This document shows, piece by piece, positions 1-8,348 of a stretch of 64,000 nucleotides of DNA (its first letter is position 1; every line of letters begins with the position of its first letter). The notes under the pieces were generated by a model, which made no database searches, was not told the DNA's origin, and was given only the letters and a program-made list of their open reading frames with translations. A program made the position numbers and the translations under genes. Source of the DNA: Cellulomonas sp. PhB143 (GTDB taxonomy: Bacteria > Actinomycetota > Actinomycetes > Actinomycetales > Cellulomonadaceae); contig NZ_RKIJ01000009.1 of assembly GCF_003752595.1 (NCBI RefSeq), forward strand, positions 248,001-312,000. Reading direction: 5' to 3'.

Positions 1-257
1 GTCCCCGTGTTGTCGATGACGAACCCGTCGACGAACCCGCTGCCCGAGTAGCCGAGGTGGTCCGCGTTGACCCCCGCACCCCCCGCGAGGGCGGCGTCCT
101 CCGCCTCGAGGGCGACGGGCAGCCCCGGGGTGTCGCCGGGCACGGCGGCTGCGGGCACGGCGGCTGCGGGCACGGCGGCTGCGGGCACGGCGGCGCCGCC
201 CGCCCCCAGGGTGAGGGCCGCCGCCAGGCAGGCGGTTCTCCTGATGGTCGGTCGCAT
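1..257 (-). CDS. Secreted protein with N-terminal CBM35/CBM6-like domain, partial (3' end outside window)
   Basis: Only the first 85 codons are in the window. The ATG at 257 is preceded by AAAGGAG (266-272). The product begins with a Sec-type signal peptide (MRPTIRR, then a hydrophobic Ala/Leu stretch) followed by an AAAVP pentapeptide repeat made by about four 15-bp tandem units (138-194). After it comes LEAEDAAL...YSGSGFVDGF, the typical opening of a family 35 or 6 carbohydrate-binding module. It is the last visible gene of the sugar-uptake operon, 50 nt after the second permease, so an extracellular glycoside hydrolase that feeds the transporter is likely. The catalytic part lies outside, so its substrate cannot be read. 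Confidence 0.75.
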   Translation of the reverse strand, partial: MRPTIRRTACLAAALTLGAGGAAVPAAAVPAAAVPAAAVPGDTPGLPVALEAEDAALAGGAGVNADHLGYSGSGFVDGFVIDNTG

Positions 258-307
258 GCGGTGATCTCCTTTGATCCGGAACGCGGGGGCGGGTCGGGCG
301 GGACGGG

Positions 308-1333
308 TCAGCCCTTGACCGCGCCGCCCAGCCCCGCGCCGTTGAGGAACAGGCGCTGGAACACGAGGAACAGCACGATGGGCAGCGCGGTCGAGATCGC
401 GAGCGCCGCGAGGAACACGTCGAGCTGGACGTAGTCGGCGAGCGCCGGCAGCCGCACCGACAGCGGCTGCTTCGCGGGGTCGCGGAGCACGAGCAGCGGC
501 CAGAGGAAGTCCTTCCACGCCGCGATGATCGCGAATACGGACACGACCCCGAGGATCGGCTTGGACATCGGCAGCACGATCGACCACGCCACCCGGAACG
601 GCCCGGCCCCGTCGACGCGGGCCGCCTCGAAGATCTCGCGGGGCAGGTTGTCGAAGAACCGCTTGACGAGGACGACGTTGAACGCGCTCGCGCCCGCCGG
701 CAGCCACACGCCCCACCAGCTGTTGATCAGGGACACGTGCAGGAAGGGCACGTCGAGCACCGTGAGGAACAGCGGCACGAGGAGCACGACCGCGGGGATG
801 AACAGCGTCGCGAGCACGAGGACGTTCGCGACCCTCCCCCAGGCCGGCCGCAGCACGGAGAGCACGTAGCCGCCGCTCGCGGCGACGACGATCTGGACGA
901 GCCACGACCCGAGCGCCAGCACCACCGTGTTGAAGAAGTACAGGTCGATGTCGAACCGGGTCCACGCGGTGGAGAGGTTCGCCCAGTCGACCCCGTGCGG
1001 GAAGATCGCCATCGGGGTGCGCAGGGTGTCCTGCGTGGGGGTGATCGCCGACTTCGCGAGCCAGAGGATCGGCCCGAGACCGGCGACGACGAGCCCCACG
1101 AGCAGGACCAGGTGCGAGGCGCGCATCGGCAGCCTGACCCCGCGGCGGCGCCAGTCGGAGGAGGACACGATCCCCCGGTCGCCCTGCGCGTCCGACGCGC
1201 CGGGGGCACGACGACGGCCAGACGGCGGCTGCGCGCCTCGCGAGGCGTCGTCCGCCTCGACGGGCGCGAGCTGCTCCGGCAGACGCGCCTCCGGCTCCCC
1301 GGCGACGGCGAGGGGGTCGCGATACCCGGTCAC
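308..1333 (-). CDS. Carbohydrate ABC transporter permease, MalG type
   Basis: Inner-membrane permease of a CUT1-type sugar importer, 341 aa. It shows several hydrophobic segments and the EAA loop EIFEAARVDGAGPFRVAW that docks to the ATPase. The GTG start at 1333 overlaps the stop of the preceding permease by 4 nt (GTGA) and has a GGAG-type site just upstream. This start gives a hydrophilic N-terminal extension of about 60 residues before the first membrane segment; an internal ATG near 1126 (MRASHLV) is an alternative. No ATPase gene lies in the operon, so a shared MsiK/MalK-type ATPase encoded elsewhere is inferred, as is usual in actinobacteria. Confidence 0.93.
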   Translation of the reverse strand: MTGYRDPLAVAGEPEARLPEQLAPVEADDASRGAQPPSGRRRAPGASDAQGDRGIVSSSDWRRRGVRLPMRASHLVLLVGLVVAGLGPILWLAKSAITPTQDTLRTPMAIFPHGVDWANLSTAWTRFDIDLYFFNTVVLALGSWLVQIVVAASGGYVLSVLRPAWGRVANVLVLATLFIPAVVLLVPLFLTVLDVPFLHVSLINSWWGVWLPAGASAFNVVLVKRFFDNLPREIFEAARVDGAGPFRVAWSIVLPMSKPILGVVSVFAIIAAWKDFLWPLLVLRDPAKQPLSVRLPALADYVQLDVFLAALAISTALPIVLFLVFQRLFLNGAGLGGAVKG

Positions 1334-2310
1334 CTGCTCCACCTCTCCGTGGCCCTGAAGTAGACGATCGACAGCACGGCGAGGACGACGGCGAGCATCA
1401 GGCTCAGCGCCGTCGCCTTGCCGTAGGCGCCGAACCGGAACGCGTAGTCGTAGATCATCAGCATGATCGTGGTGGTCGAGTTCGCCGGGCCGCCGCCGGT
1501 GAACAGGTACGGCTCGAGGAACACCTGGGCGGTGCCGATGATCTGCAGGATGAACGTGATGAACAGGACGCCGCGCAACTGCGGCATCGTCACGTGCCAG
1601 ACCTTCTTCCACACGCCCGCGCCGTCGACCTCGGCCGCGTCGTACAGCTCGGGGGCGACGCCGGTCAGCGCGGCCAGGTAGATGATGACGGTGCCGCCGG
1701 CTGCGGCCCACGTGGCCTCGAGGACGAGGGACGGCATCGCCATCGTCTGGCTCGAGAGCCAGGGGTACGGCCCGAGCCCGACCCACCCGAGGATCGTGTT
1801 GAACACCCCGGTCGGCGACCCGCTGTAGAACTGCTTCCACAGCAGCACGGCGACGACCGGCGGCACGACGACGGGCAGGTACGCCAGCGCGGAGAACAGT
1901 CCCTTGCCCCGCCGGAGCTCGCTCATCAGCACGGCCGCCACGAGGGGCACGGGGTAGCCGAAGACGAGGGCCAGGACCGCGAAGTACGCGGTGTTGAGGA
2001 CCGCGGTGCTCAGCAGCGGGTCGTTCCACACGGCGACGAAGTTGTCCCAGCCCACCCAGACCGGGTCGGTGACGAGGTTCGTCGTCTGGAAGCTCATCAC
2101 GGCCGCGCGGACGATCGGGTACCAGGAGAAGACCCCGAAGACGACGATCAGCGGCAGGCCGATGACGAGCGCGCTGAGCCCGCCCCCGCGCACCCAAGTC
2201 ATCGGGGTGCGCGGCCGACGGCGCCGCGGCTGCCGGGCGGTCGGGGCGACGGTCGGGACGTCGTCCGCCGGCGGGCTGCCCGGCGGCGGGGAGACGGTGG
2301 TCGCGGTCAC
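1330..2310 (-). CDS. Carbohydrate ABC transporter permease, MalF type
   Basis: Membrane-spanning partner of the MalG-type permease, 326 aa. It has a proline-rich cytoplasmic N-terminus of about 45 residues, about six membrane segments and the EAA loop ELYDAAEVDGAGVWKKVW. The GTG start at 2310 has a GAAAGG-type site upstream. It is separated from the binding-protein gene by 67 nt that hold a perfect 16-bp hairpin, whereas its own 3' end overlaps the next permease by 4 nt, so the two permeases are translationally coupled. Substrate is most likely an alpha-glucoside such as maltose or trehalose, inferred from the GH13 gene in the operon. Confidence 0.93.
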   Translation of the reverse strand: MTATTVSPPPGSPPADDVPTVAPTARQPRRRRPRTPMTWVRGGGLSALVIGLPLIVVFGVFSWYPIVRAAVMSFQTTNLVTDPVWVGWDNFVAVWNDPLLSTAVLNTAYFAVLALVFGYPVPLVAAVLMSELRRGKGLFSALAYLPVVVPPVVAVLLWKQFYSGSPTGVFNTILGWVGLGPYPWLSSQTMAMPSLVLEATWAAAGGTVIIYLAALTGVAPELYDAAEVDGAGVWKKVWHVTMPQLRGVLFITFILQIIGTAQVFLEPYLFTGGGPANSTTTIMLMIYDYAFRFGAYGKATALSLMLAVVLAVLSIVYFRATERWSR

Positions 2311-2337
2311 GTGCGGTGCCTTTCGGAGGGGACGGAC

Positions 2338-2371
2338 GGTCGGCGGCGCGCGGGTCCGCGCGCCGCCGACC
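2338..2371 (-). terminator. Intercistronic hairpin between binding protein and permease genes
   Basis: A perfect 16-bp inverted repeat with a GT loop (arms 2338-2353 and 2356-2371) starts 6 nt after the stop of the binding-protein gene. There is no U-tract. In sugar ABC operons such a hairpin often protects the 3' end of the binding-protein mRNA or partially terminates, so that binding protein is made in excess over permeases. That role is inferred here. Confidence 0.75.
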
Positions 2372-2377
2372 GCGAGG

Positions 2378-3775
2378 TCACTGTGCGTCGATGACGCCCT
2401 GGACGTTCGTCTGCGCGTCGGCGAGGAGCGCGTCGATGTCGGCGTTCTTGTCCGTCAGGACGGCCTGGACGACCGGGTCGAGCGCGGCGTACATGTCCTG
2501 CGTCGCCACCGGCGGCTCGGCCGCGAGCGGCTGGTCGTAGATGTGGTCGCTGTAGGGCTTGAACTGCTCGAGCGGGACGTTGATGTAGTCCTTGATCCAC
2601 TCCTGCGTCTTGTCGTAGGTCGCCTTGTCGAAGACCGGCAGCACCGGCGCCCCGACCGGCTGGTCGGCGTCGGCCGTGGTCTTCGCCTCCTGGACGGCGG
2701 CGTCCTGCTCGGTCAGCTTCTCCATGTAGTAGAAGTCGATCCACTTGACGGCGGCCGCCTGCTCCGCGGGCTCCGCCTTGGCGCTGACCGCGGCGAGGGT
2801 GCCGCCGCCGAGGACCGCGCCGTCGTCGCCCTCCAGCGGGACGACGGTGACGCCGTAGTCGTCCGCCGGCATCGCGTTCTGCGTGACGAGGTTGCCGTAG
2901 TCGCCGCCGCCGGAGATGAACATACCGATCTTCCCGGCCGCGAAGTCCGCGTGGCTGCTCGCCCAGTCGTAGGAGAACTCGCTGCCCATCGACTTGTCGT
3001 CCCAGCGCATCTGCTGGAGCATCTCCAGCGCCTTCTTGTACTCCGGCGTGTCGACGCTCGCCTTGACGGCGTCCCCCTCGCCGGTCTCGCCCCGACCGCC
3101 GAGCGCGTAGACGAGGGTGGTCAGGATCCAGCCGCCGGTGTTGGAGGCGGTCATCTCGGCGTAGCCGGCCTGGCCGGTCGCGTCGGAGATCTTCTTGGCC
3201 GCGTCGCGGACGCCGTCCCACGTGGTCGGCGGGTTGTCGGGATCCAGGCCGGCCTTCTCGAAGAGCGCGCGGTTGTAGTGGATGCCCTGGCCGTAGGCCG
3301 CGATGGGCACCGCCCACTGGCTGCCGTCCTCGGCCTGGCCCGCGGCGGCCACCGTGTCGCTGAAGTCGTTCGCGTAGGGCAGGTCCGCCACGAGCTTCGA
3401 GACGTCGGCGATCTGCTGCCGCTCGATCAGGCCGCGCCCGTCGGTGAACGGCACGGTGAAGACGTCGGGAAGCGTGCCACCGGCGAGGTCCGCCGTGAAG
3501 GTCGTGCCGACCCAGGTGTACTCCTGGGGCTCGACCGTGATGGTCGGGTTCGCCTTCTCGAACTGGTCGACACGGGCGTTGAACGCGTCCTTCGCGCCCT
3601 GCTCGAGCCCCTCGTCCATGGCGACCTGGATCGTCACGGGCTGGTCGTTCGCGGCTGACGCGCCGTCGCCCGAGCCGGTGCCGTCGTCGTCGTTCGAGGA
3701 GCTGCAGGCCGCGAGCCCCGTCAGGGAGAGCGCGCCCACGAGCGTGAGGGCCAGTGTCCTGCGTGATGACTTCAT
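2378..3775 (-). CDS. Sugar ABC transporter substrate-binding lipoprotein
   Basis: Extracellular solute-binding protein, family 1 type, 465 aa. It has a lipoprotein signal peptide with lipobox LAAC (Cys24 becomes the mature N-terminus), then a Ser/Asp/Gly linker and the alpha/beta lobes. The ATG at 3775 is chosen because AAGGAG sits 5 nt before it; a GTG six bases upstream would overlap that site. It is the second gene of the operon, after the GH13 glucosidase. The protein is expected to be anchored to the outer face of the membrane and to deliver sugar to the two permeases. Confidence 0.93.
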   Translation of the reverse strand: MKSSRRTLALTLVGALSLTGLAACSSSNDDDGTGSGDGASAANDQPVTIQVAMDEGLEQGAKDAFNARVDQFEKANPTITVEPQEYTWVGTTFTADLAGGTLPDVFTVPFTDGRGLIERQQIADVSKLVADLPYANDFSDTVAAAGQAEDGSQWAVPIAAYGQGIHYNRALFEKAGLDPDNPPTTWDGVRDAAKKISDATGQAGYAEMTASNTGGWILTTLVYALGGRGETGEGDAVKASVDTPEYKKALEMLQQMRWDDKSMGSEFSYDWASSHADFAAGKIGMFISGGGDYGNLVTQNAMPADDYGVTVVPLEGDDGAVLGGGTLAAVSAKAEPAEQAAAVKWIDFYYMEKLTEQDAAVQEAKTTADADQPVGAPVLPVFDKATYDKTQEWIKDYINVPLEQFKPYSDHIYDQPLAAEPPVATQDMYAALDPVVQAVLTDKNADIDALLADAQTNVQGVIDAQ

Positions 3776-3827
3776 CGTCACTCCTTGGTGGTGGTCCGCC
3801 CCCGGTGCCGGGTGCGGGTCGTGTCTG

Positions 3828-5474
3828 CTAGGTGGTCGTTCGGTACCAGGCGCTCGCGTCGCTGGGCAGCGCCCCGTCGTCGAGCTCCGCGCTCGCGAGG
3901 AGCAGGTCGGCGTCGTCGGGCAGCGGGAGCGGCCCGGCGCCGAGGTTCGTCACGGAGACGACGTCGCCGCGGGAGAAGGCGATGACGTCCTCGGACGCCC
4001 CGGGCAGCTCCACCCACGAAAGGTCGGCGGAGCGCAGCCCGGGCTCGCTGCGGCGGAGCGCCAGGGCAGCGCGGTACAGCGAGAGCATCGACGCCGGATC
4101 GGCGGCCTCCGCCTCGGCGGACCAGCGCCCCCAGCCCTCGGGCTGAGGGAGCCACGGCGGGGCCGCGCCGTCGGGCGAGAAGCCGTGGCTGTCGCCCCCG
4201 ACGGTCCAGGGCAGCGGGACCCGGCAGCCGTCCCGGCCCGGGTCGACGCCCCCGGAGCGGAAGTGCATCGGGTCCTGGATCGCGTCGCGGGGCAGGTCCT
4301 CGACCTCGGGGAGCCCGAGCTCGTCGCCCTGGTAGACGTACAGCGAGCCCGGCAGCGCCGCCGTGAGCAGGGCGGCGGCCCGCGCGCGCCGCTCGCCGAG
4401 GGCGAGGTCGGTCGGCGTCCCGAACCGCTTGGCGGCGAAGTCGAACGAGCTGTCCTCGCGGCCGTAGCGCGTCACGGGCCGGGTGATGTCGTGGTTCGAG
4501 AGCACCCATGTGGCCGGGGCGCCCACCGGGGCGTGCGCCGCGAGCGTCGCCGAGATCGCGGCGCGCAGCTCCTTGGCGTCCCACGGGCGCGTCATGAGGT
4601 CGAAGTTGAAGGCCGTGTGCATCTCGTCGGGCCGCAGGTACATCGCGAACCGCTGCACGTCCGGCAGCCAGATCTCCCCGACGAGCACGCGGGGCTCCGC
4701 GTAGGAGTCGGCGACGGCGCGCCAGCCGCGGTAGACGTCGTGCAGCTCGTCGCGGTCGAGGTGGGGGTGCTCCCCCGGGCCGAACCCCTCGGGCACCTCG
4801 GGCAGCGCCGGGTCCTTGACGGGCAGGGCGGCGGAGTCGATGCGGATGCCGGCGGCGCCGCGGTCGAACCAGAACCGCAGGACGTCCTCGTGCTCGCGGC
4901 GCACGTCCGGCGAGGACCAGTTGAGGTCGGGCTGCTCGGGGGTGAACAGGTGCAGGTACCACTGGCCCGGCGTCCCGTCGGGGTCCGTGGTGCGCGTCCA
5001 CGTGGTGCCCTGGAAGCTGGACTCCCACCGGGTCGGCATCTCGTCGCCCCCGGGCCCCTTTCCGTCGCGGAACCAGAACCGCTCGCGCTCCGGCGAGCCC
5101 GGCCCGGCGGCGAGCGCCGCCCGGAACCACTCGTGCTCGGCGGAGACGTGGTTGGGGACGACGTCGACGATGGTCCGGATCCCGAGGTCCCGCGCCTCCG
5201 CGATCAGCGCCTCGGCCTCCTCGAGGGTGCCGAACGCCGGGTCGATGGTGCGGTAGTCCTGGACGTCGTAGCCGCCGTCGGCCAGCGGGGACAGGTACCA
5301 GGGCGTGAACCAGACGGCGTCGACGCCGAGGTCGCGCAGGTAGGGCAGGTGGCGGCGGACGCCGGCGAGGTCGCCGGTGCCGTCACCGTCGCCGTCCGCG
5401 AAGCTGCGCGGGTACACCTGGTAGATGACGGCGTTGCGCCACCACTCGTCGGCCGCCGGGCTGGTGCTCGTCAA
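3828..5474 (-). CDS. Glycoside hydrolase family 13, alpha-glucosidase type
   Basis: Cytoplasmic GH13 enzyme of 548 aa that splits imported alpha-glucosides. All four conserved regions are visible: DVVPNH (about 104-109), GIRIDSA with nucleophile Asp213, VGEIW with acid/base Glu267, and SNHD with Asp329. The N-terminal WWRNAVIYQVYPRSF is typical of oligo-1,6-glucosidase/alpha-glucosidase members. A TTG start at 5474 is preferred because AGGAGAGG lies about 9 nt before it and it gives the usual short N-terminus; a GTG at 5498 (8 residues more) has no ribosome site. It leads the operon. No signal peptide. Confidence 0.93.
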   Translation of the reverse strand: MTSTSPAADEWWRNAVIYQVYPRSFADGDGDGTGDLAGVRRHLPYLRDLGVDAVWFTPWYLSPLADGGYDVQDYRTIDPAFGTLEEAEALIAEARDLGIRTIVDVVPNHVSAEHEWFRAALAAGPGSPERERFWFRDGKGPGGDEMPTRWESSFQGTTWTRTTDPDGTPGQWYLHLFTPEQPDLNWSSPDVRREHEDVLRFWFDRGAAGIRIDSAALPVKDPALPEVPEGFGPGEHPHLDRDELHDVYRGWRAVADSYAEPRVLVGEIWLPDVQRFAMYLRPDEMHTAFNFDLMTRPWDAKELRAAISATLAAHAPVGAPATWVLSNHDITRPVTRYGREDSSFDFAAKRFGTPTDLALGERRARAAALLTAALPGSLYVYQGDELGLPEVEDLPRDAIQDPMHFRSGGVDPGRDGCRVPLPWTVGGDSHGFSPDGAAPPWLPQPEGWGRWSAEAEAADPASMLSLYRAALALRRSEPGLRSADLSWVELPGASEDVIAFSRGDVVSVTNLGAGPLPLPDDADLLLASAELDDGALPSDASAWYRTTT

Positions 5475-5566
5475 GGCGCCTGACCTCTCCTCCGTCACGG
5501 GACGGGCCGGCCGGCGCCGGGCCCGTCGTCGGGCGCCGGGGCGGATGACCTCGTCGTCTGGGTGTG

Positions 5567-5595
5567 ACAGTAATCACCGGACAGGATCAACGCAA
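5567..5595 (-). promoter_or_regulatory. Predicted promoter of the sugar-uptake operon with a LacI half-site
   Basis: On the minus strand TTGCGT (5590-5595) and TACTGT (5567-5572) are exactly 17 bp apart. CTTGCG, one half of the palindrome found upstream of the lacI-type gene, covers the -35 box (5591-5596). Repression by that regulator at this promoter is inferred. Confidence 0.55.
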
Positions 5596-5695
5596 GAACT
5601 CGACACCACCGTTACCGAACCGCGACCTGATGACTGCAGGAAGGGAGCGATCGACCGCGGGTGCCGCGCGGGCGCAGCCTGTCGGGGCCGCCGCG

Positions 5696-6715
5696 TCAGG
5701 CGCGCGCGGGCGCGGGGGCTGCCGCGGTGGAGCGCCGCACCACGAGCTCGGGCTCGAACAGCAGCTCGTCGCGCGAGACCTCGCCGCCCGCGATCATCGC
5801 GGCCAGCAGGTCGACGGCGGCGCGGCCCATCGCGTCGATGGGCTGGCGCACCGTCGTCAGCGCCGGGTCCGTCGAGTTCATCAGCGCGGAGTCGTCGTAG
5901 CCCACCACGGACACGTCCCGGGGCACGTCGAGCCCCGCGCGGCGCACGGCGCGGATCGCGCCGAGCGCGAGGGGGTCGCTCGCGCACACGATCGCGGTCA
6001 CGCCGTGCTCGAGCAGGCGGTTCGCCGCGGCCTGCCCGCTCTCGAGCGAGTACTGGCTGTGCACCACCAGGCGCGGGTCGATCTCCATGCCGCGGGCCTG
6101 CGCGAAGGCCTTCGCGGCCGCGACCTTGCGCTCCGACGGCACGTGGTCCGCCGGGCCCAGCAGCAGCCCCACGCGGGTGTGCCCCATGGAGATCACGTGG
6201 TCCAGCGCCTGGTGCACGGCCACGAGGTCGTCGCACGAGACGTGCGGGAAGTCGAGCGTCTCGATCGACGCGTTGATCAGCACGGCGGGCAGCTTGAGGG
6301 CGGACAGCCGCTCGTAGTGCGAGTGGTCGGCCTCCCGCTCCGCGTACAGGCCGCCGGCGAAGATGACGCCCGAGACGTGCTGGGCGAGCAGCAGGTCGAT
6401 GTACTCGGCCTCCGTGATGCCGCCCGCGCTGCGCGTGCACAGGACGGGGGTGAACCCCTGCTGCGCGAGGGCGCCGCCCACGACCTCGGCGAACGCCGGG
6501 AAGATCGGGTTCACCAGCTCGGGCAGGACCAGCCCCACGAGCCGGCTGCGCTCGCCGCGCAGCTTGGTGGGCCGCTCGTAGCCGAGGACGTCGAGCGCCG
6601 TGAGGACCGCGTCACGGGTGGCCTGGGAGACCCCGGGCTTGCCGTTCAGGACGCGGCTGACGGTGGCCTCGCTGACCCCGACCTTCGTGGCGACCTCGGC
6701 CAGACGTCTCGACAT
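5696..6715 (-). CDS. LacI-family transcriptional regulator
   Basis: 339 aa. An N-terminal LacI HTH (LAEVATKVGVSEATVSRVLNG) is followed by the hinge and a periplasmic-binding-protein-like effector domain. It lies immediately upstream of the sugar operon in the same direction and is the obvious candidate repressor. The ATG at 6715 is taken because it gives the canonical family N-terminus; TATAGT (6723-6728) ends 7 nt before it and no ribosome site is present, so the mRNA is probably leaderless. CGCAAG/CTTGCG repeats directly upstream suggest autoregulation. The inducer sugar is not evident from sequence. Confidence 0.93.
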   Translation of the reverse strand: MSRRLAEVATKVGVSEATVSRVLNGKPGVSQATRDAVLTALDVLGYERPTKLRGERSRLVGLVLPELVNPIFPAFAEVVGGALAQQGFTPVLCTRSAGGITEAEYIDLLLAQHVSGVIFAGGLYAEREADHSHYERLSALKLPAVLINASIETLDFPHVSCDDLVAVHQALDHVISMGHTRVGLLLGPADHVPSERKVAAAKAFAQARGMEIDPRLVVHSQYSLESGQAAANRLLEHGVTAIVCASDPLALGAIRAVRRAGLDVPRDVSVVGYDDSALMNSTDPALTTVRQPIDAMGRAAVDLLAAMIAGGEVSRDELLFEPELVVRRSTAAAPAPARA

Positions 6716-6722
6716 GCCGGCA

Positions 6723-6776
6723 ACTATACGCACGGACGCAAGCCGCTTGCGCGATTTGCAAGCGCCGGCAAGCGCC
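6723..6776 (-). promoter_or_regulatory. lacI-type promoter with CGCAAG-CTTGCG operator cluster
   Basis: The -10 box TATAGT is at 6723-6728. Upstream lies the inverted repeat CGCAAG-CCG-CTTGCG (6737-6751), then TTGCAAGCG (6756-6764) and GGCAAGCGCC (6767-6776). The first repeat covers the expected -35 area. Similar CTTGCA-type sites are known for actinobacterial maltose/trehalose LacI regulators. Confidence 0.6.
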
Positions 6777-6778
6777 GG

Positions 6779-7540
6779 TCAGCGGCCGAGCCGGCGCTCC
6801 CGCGCGCCGAAGGCCCGCAGCGCCCGCAGGTAGTCCACGCGCCGAAAGTCGGGCCAGAACGCCTCGCAGAAGTAGAACTCCGACGTCGCGCTCTGCCAGA
6901 GCAGGAACCCGCCGAGGCGCTGCTCGCCCGACGTGCGGATCAGGAGCTCGGGGTCCGGCTGGCCCTTGGTGTACAGGTGCGCCTCGATGTGCTCGACGTC
7001 GAGCGTCTGCGCCAGGTGCTCGAGCGACCCGCCGGACGCCGCCTCGTCGCGCAGGACGGCGCGCACGGCGTCGGCGATCTCGTGACGCCCCCCGTACCCG
7101 ATCGCGACGTTGACGTGCAGCCCGTCCACCTCCGCGGTGCGGGCCTCGGCGGCGCGCAGCGCGGCGGTCGTGCGCTCCGGGAGCAGGTCGAGGCGCCCGA
7201 CGACGCGCACCCGCCACCGACCGGTCTCGGCCAGCCCGCGGACGGCGTCCTCGATGATGTCGAGCAGCGCCTCGAGCTCGTCCTGGGAGCGGGAGAGGTT
7301 GTCGGTCGAGAGCATCCAGAGGGTGACGACCTCGATCCCGAGGTCCTCCGTCCAGCCCAGGAACTCCTGGATCTTGTCGGCCCCCCGGCGGTGGCCGTGG
7401 GCGGCGGGCTCCCCGAACGAGCGCGCCCAGCGCCGGTTGCCGTCGAGGATGACGCCGACGTGGCGGGGCACGGCGGTCGGGTCGAGGGCGGCGGCGAGCC
7501 GTCGTTCGTACAGGGCGTACAACGGCTGCGGCAGGCGCAC
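6779..7540 (-). CDS. uppS: Z-isoprenyl diphosphate synthase (undecaprenyl/Z-farnesyl type)
   Basis: 253 aa cis-prenyltransferase that condenses isopentenyl diphosphate onto an allylic primer. The signature GVILDGNRRWA carries catalytic Asp33; the C-terminal RTSGEQRLGGFLLWQ block is present. GAGGAG precedes the GTG start at 7540. Divergent pairing with trhA matches the M. tuberculosis pair Rv1085c/Rv1086, where Rv1086 is the short-chain Z-farnesyl synthase, so a C15 product is as plausible as C55. The lacI-type promoter region begins right after its stop. Confidence 0.93.
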   Translation of the reverse strand: MRLPQPLYALYERRLAAALDPTAVPRHVGVILDGNRRWARSFGEPAAHGHRRGADKIQEFLGWTEDLGIEVVTLWMLSTDNLSRSQDELEALLDIIEDAVRGLAETGRWRVRVVGRLDLLPERTTAALRAAEARTAEVDGLHVNVAIGYGGRHEIADAVRAVLRDEAASGGSLEHLAQTLDVEHIEAHLYTKGQPDPELLIRTSGEQRLGGFLLWQSATSEFYFCEAFWPDFRRVDYLRALRAFGARERRLGR

Positions 7541-7607
7541 GACTCTCCTCGGCAGAACTCCACGACGGTCGCGCTCACGCTACCGGACGGCGCCCCGGGT
7601 CCGAACC

Positions 7608-7660
7608 TACGGTTGCGTAACCTACGATGGCGTAGGTACGCGTGGTCACGCGTAGGTACG
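7608..7660. promoter_or_regulatory. Array of TACG-N4-CGTA palindromes between uppS and trhA
   Basis: Three palindromes lie side by side: TACG-gttg-CGTA (7608-7619), CCTACG-atgg-CGTAGG (7621-7636) and TACGCGTG-GT-CACGCGTA (7637-7654). The 10-mer CGTAGGTACG occurs at 7631-7640 and again at 7651-7660, exactly 20 bp apart. The layout looks like a cooperative operator, perhaps of a TetR-family protein. No candidate regulator is in the window. Confidence 0.6.
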
Positions 7661-7682
7661 GCCGCCGACCCGAGGAGCACCC

Positions 7683-8348
7683 GTGGCACCCGCATCCCCC
7701 GGCCTCGCCGACGTCGTCAAGCCCCACCTGCGCGGCTGGATCCACGCCGGCACCTTCCCGCTCGCCCTGGTCGCGAGCATCGTGCTCGTCGCCCTCGCGC
7801 CCACCACGGCGGGCAAGGTCTCCTGCGCCGTGTTCGGGGTCTCGGCGTGCCTGCTGTTCGGCACGAGCGCCGTCTACCACCGCGGCACCTGGTCGCCACG
7901 GGTCGCCGCGATCCTGCGCCGCGCGGACCACTCGAACATCTTCCTCATCATCGCCGGCACGTACACGCCGCTGGCGGTGCTGCTGCTGCCGCCCGACCAG
8001 GCGAAGGTGCTGCTCGTCCTCGTCTGGGCGGGCGCCCTGCTCGGGCTCGCCGCGCGCATCGTCTGGCTGAACGCCCCGCGCTGGGTCTACGTCCCCGTCT
8101 ACGTCGCGCTCGGCTGGGTCGCCGTCGGCTACATGGGGCGCTTCTGGGCGACGGGCGGACCGGCCGTCGTCTGGCTGCTCGCCGTGGGCGGCCTGGCCTA
8201 CACCGTCGGCGCCGTCGTCTACGCCACCCGCCGGCCCGACCCGAGCCCCCGCTGGTTCGGGTTCCACGAGGTCTTCCACGCGCTGACCGTGATCGGCTTC
8301 GGGTGCCACTTCGCCGCGATCGCGGTCGCGGTGGCCGTCACGTCCTGA
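7683..8348 (+). CDS. trhA: Hemolysin III family membrane protein TrhA
   Basis: 221 aa integral membrane protein of the PAQR/hemolysin III superfamily. About seven hydrophobic segments and the conserved patches SAVYHRGTW, RRADHSNIFLIIAGTYTPL and GFHEVFH with metal-binding-type Ser/His/Asp residues are visible. GAGGAG precedes the GTG start. Members affect membrane homeostasis; no hemolytic role should be assumed. It is divergent from uppS across the palindrome array, suggesting joint control. Its 3' end overlaps the convergent amidase gene by 11 nt. Confidence 0.9.
   Translation: MAPASPGLADVVKPHLRGWIHAGTFPLALVASIVLVALAPTTAGKVSCAVFGVSACLLFGTSAVYHRGTWSPRVAAILRRADHSNIFLIIAGTYTPLAVLLLPPDQAKVLLVLVWAGALLGLAARIVWLNAPRWVYVPVYVALGWVAVGYMGRFWATGGPAVVWLLAVGGLAYTVGAVVYATRRPDPSPRWFGFHEVFHALTVIGFGCHFAAIAVAVAVTS

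Noticed and set aside
5475-5498. GTG at 5498 as the start of the GH13 gene
   Set aside because: It has no ribosome site, while TTG at 5474 has AGGAGAGG at good spacing and gives the usual N-terminus. The choice is not certain.
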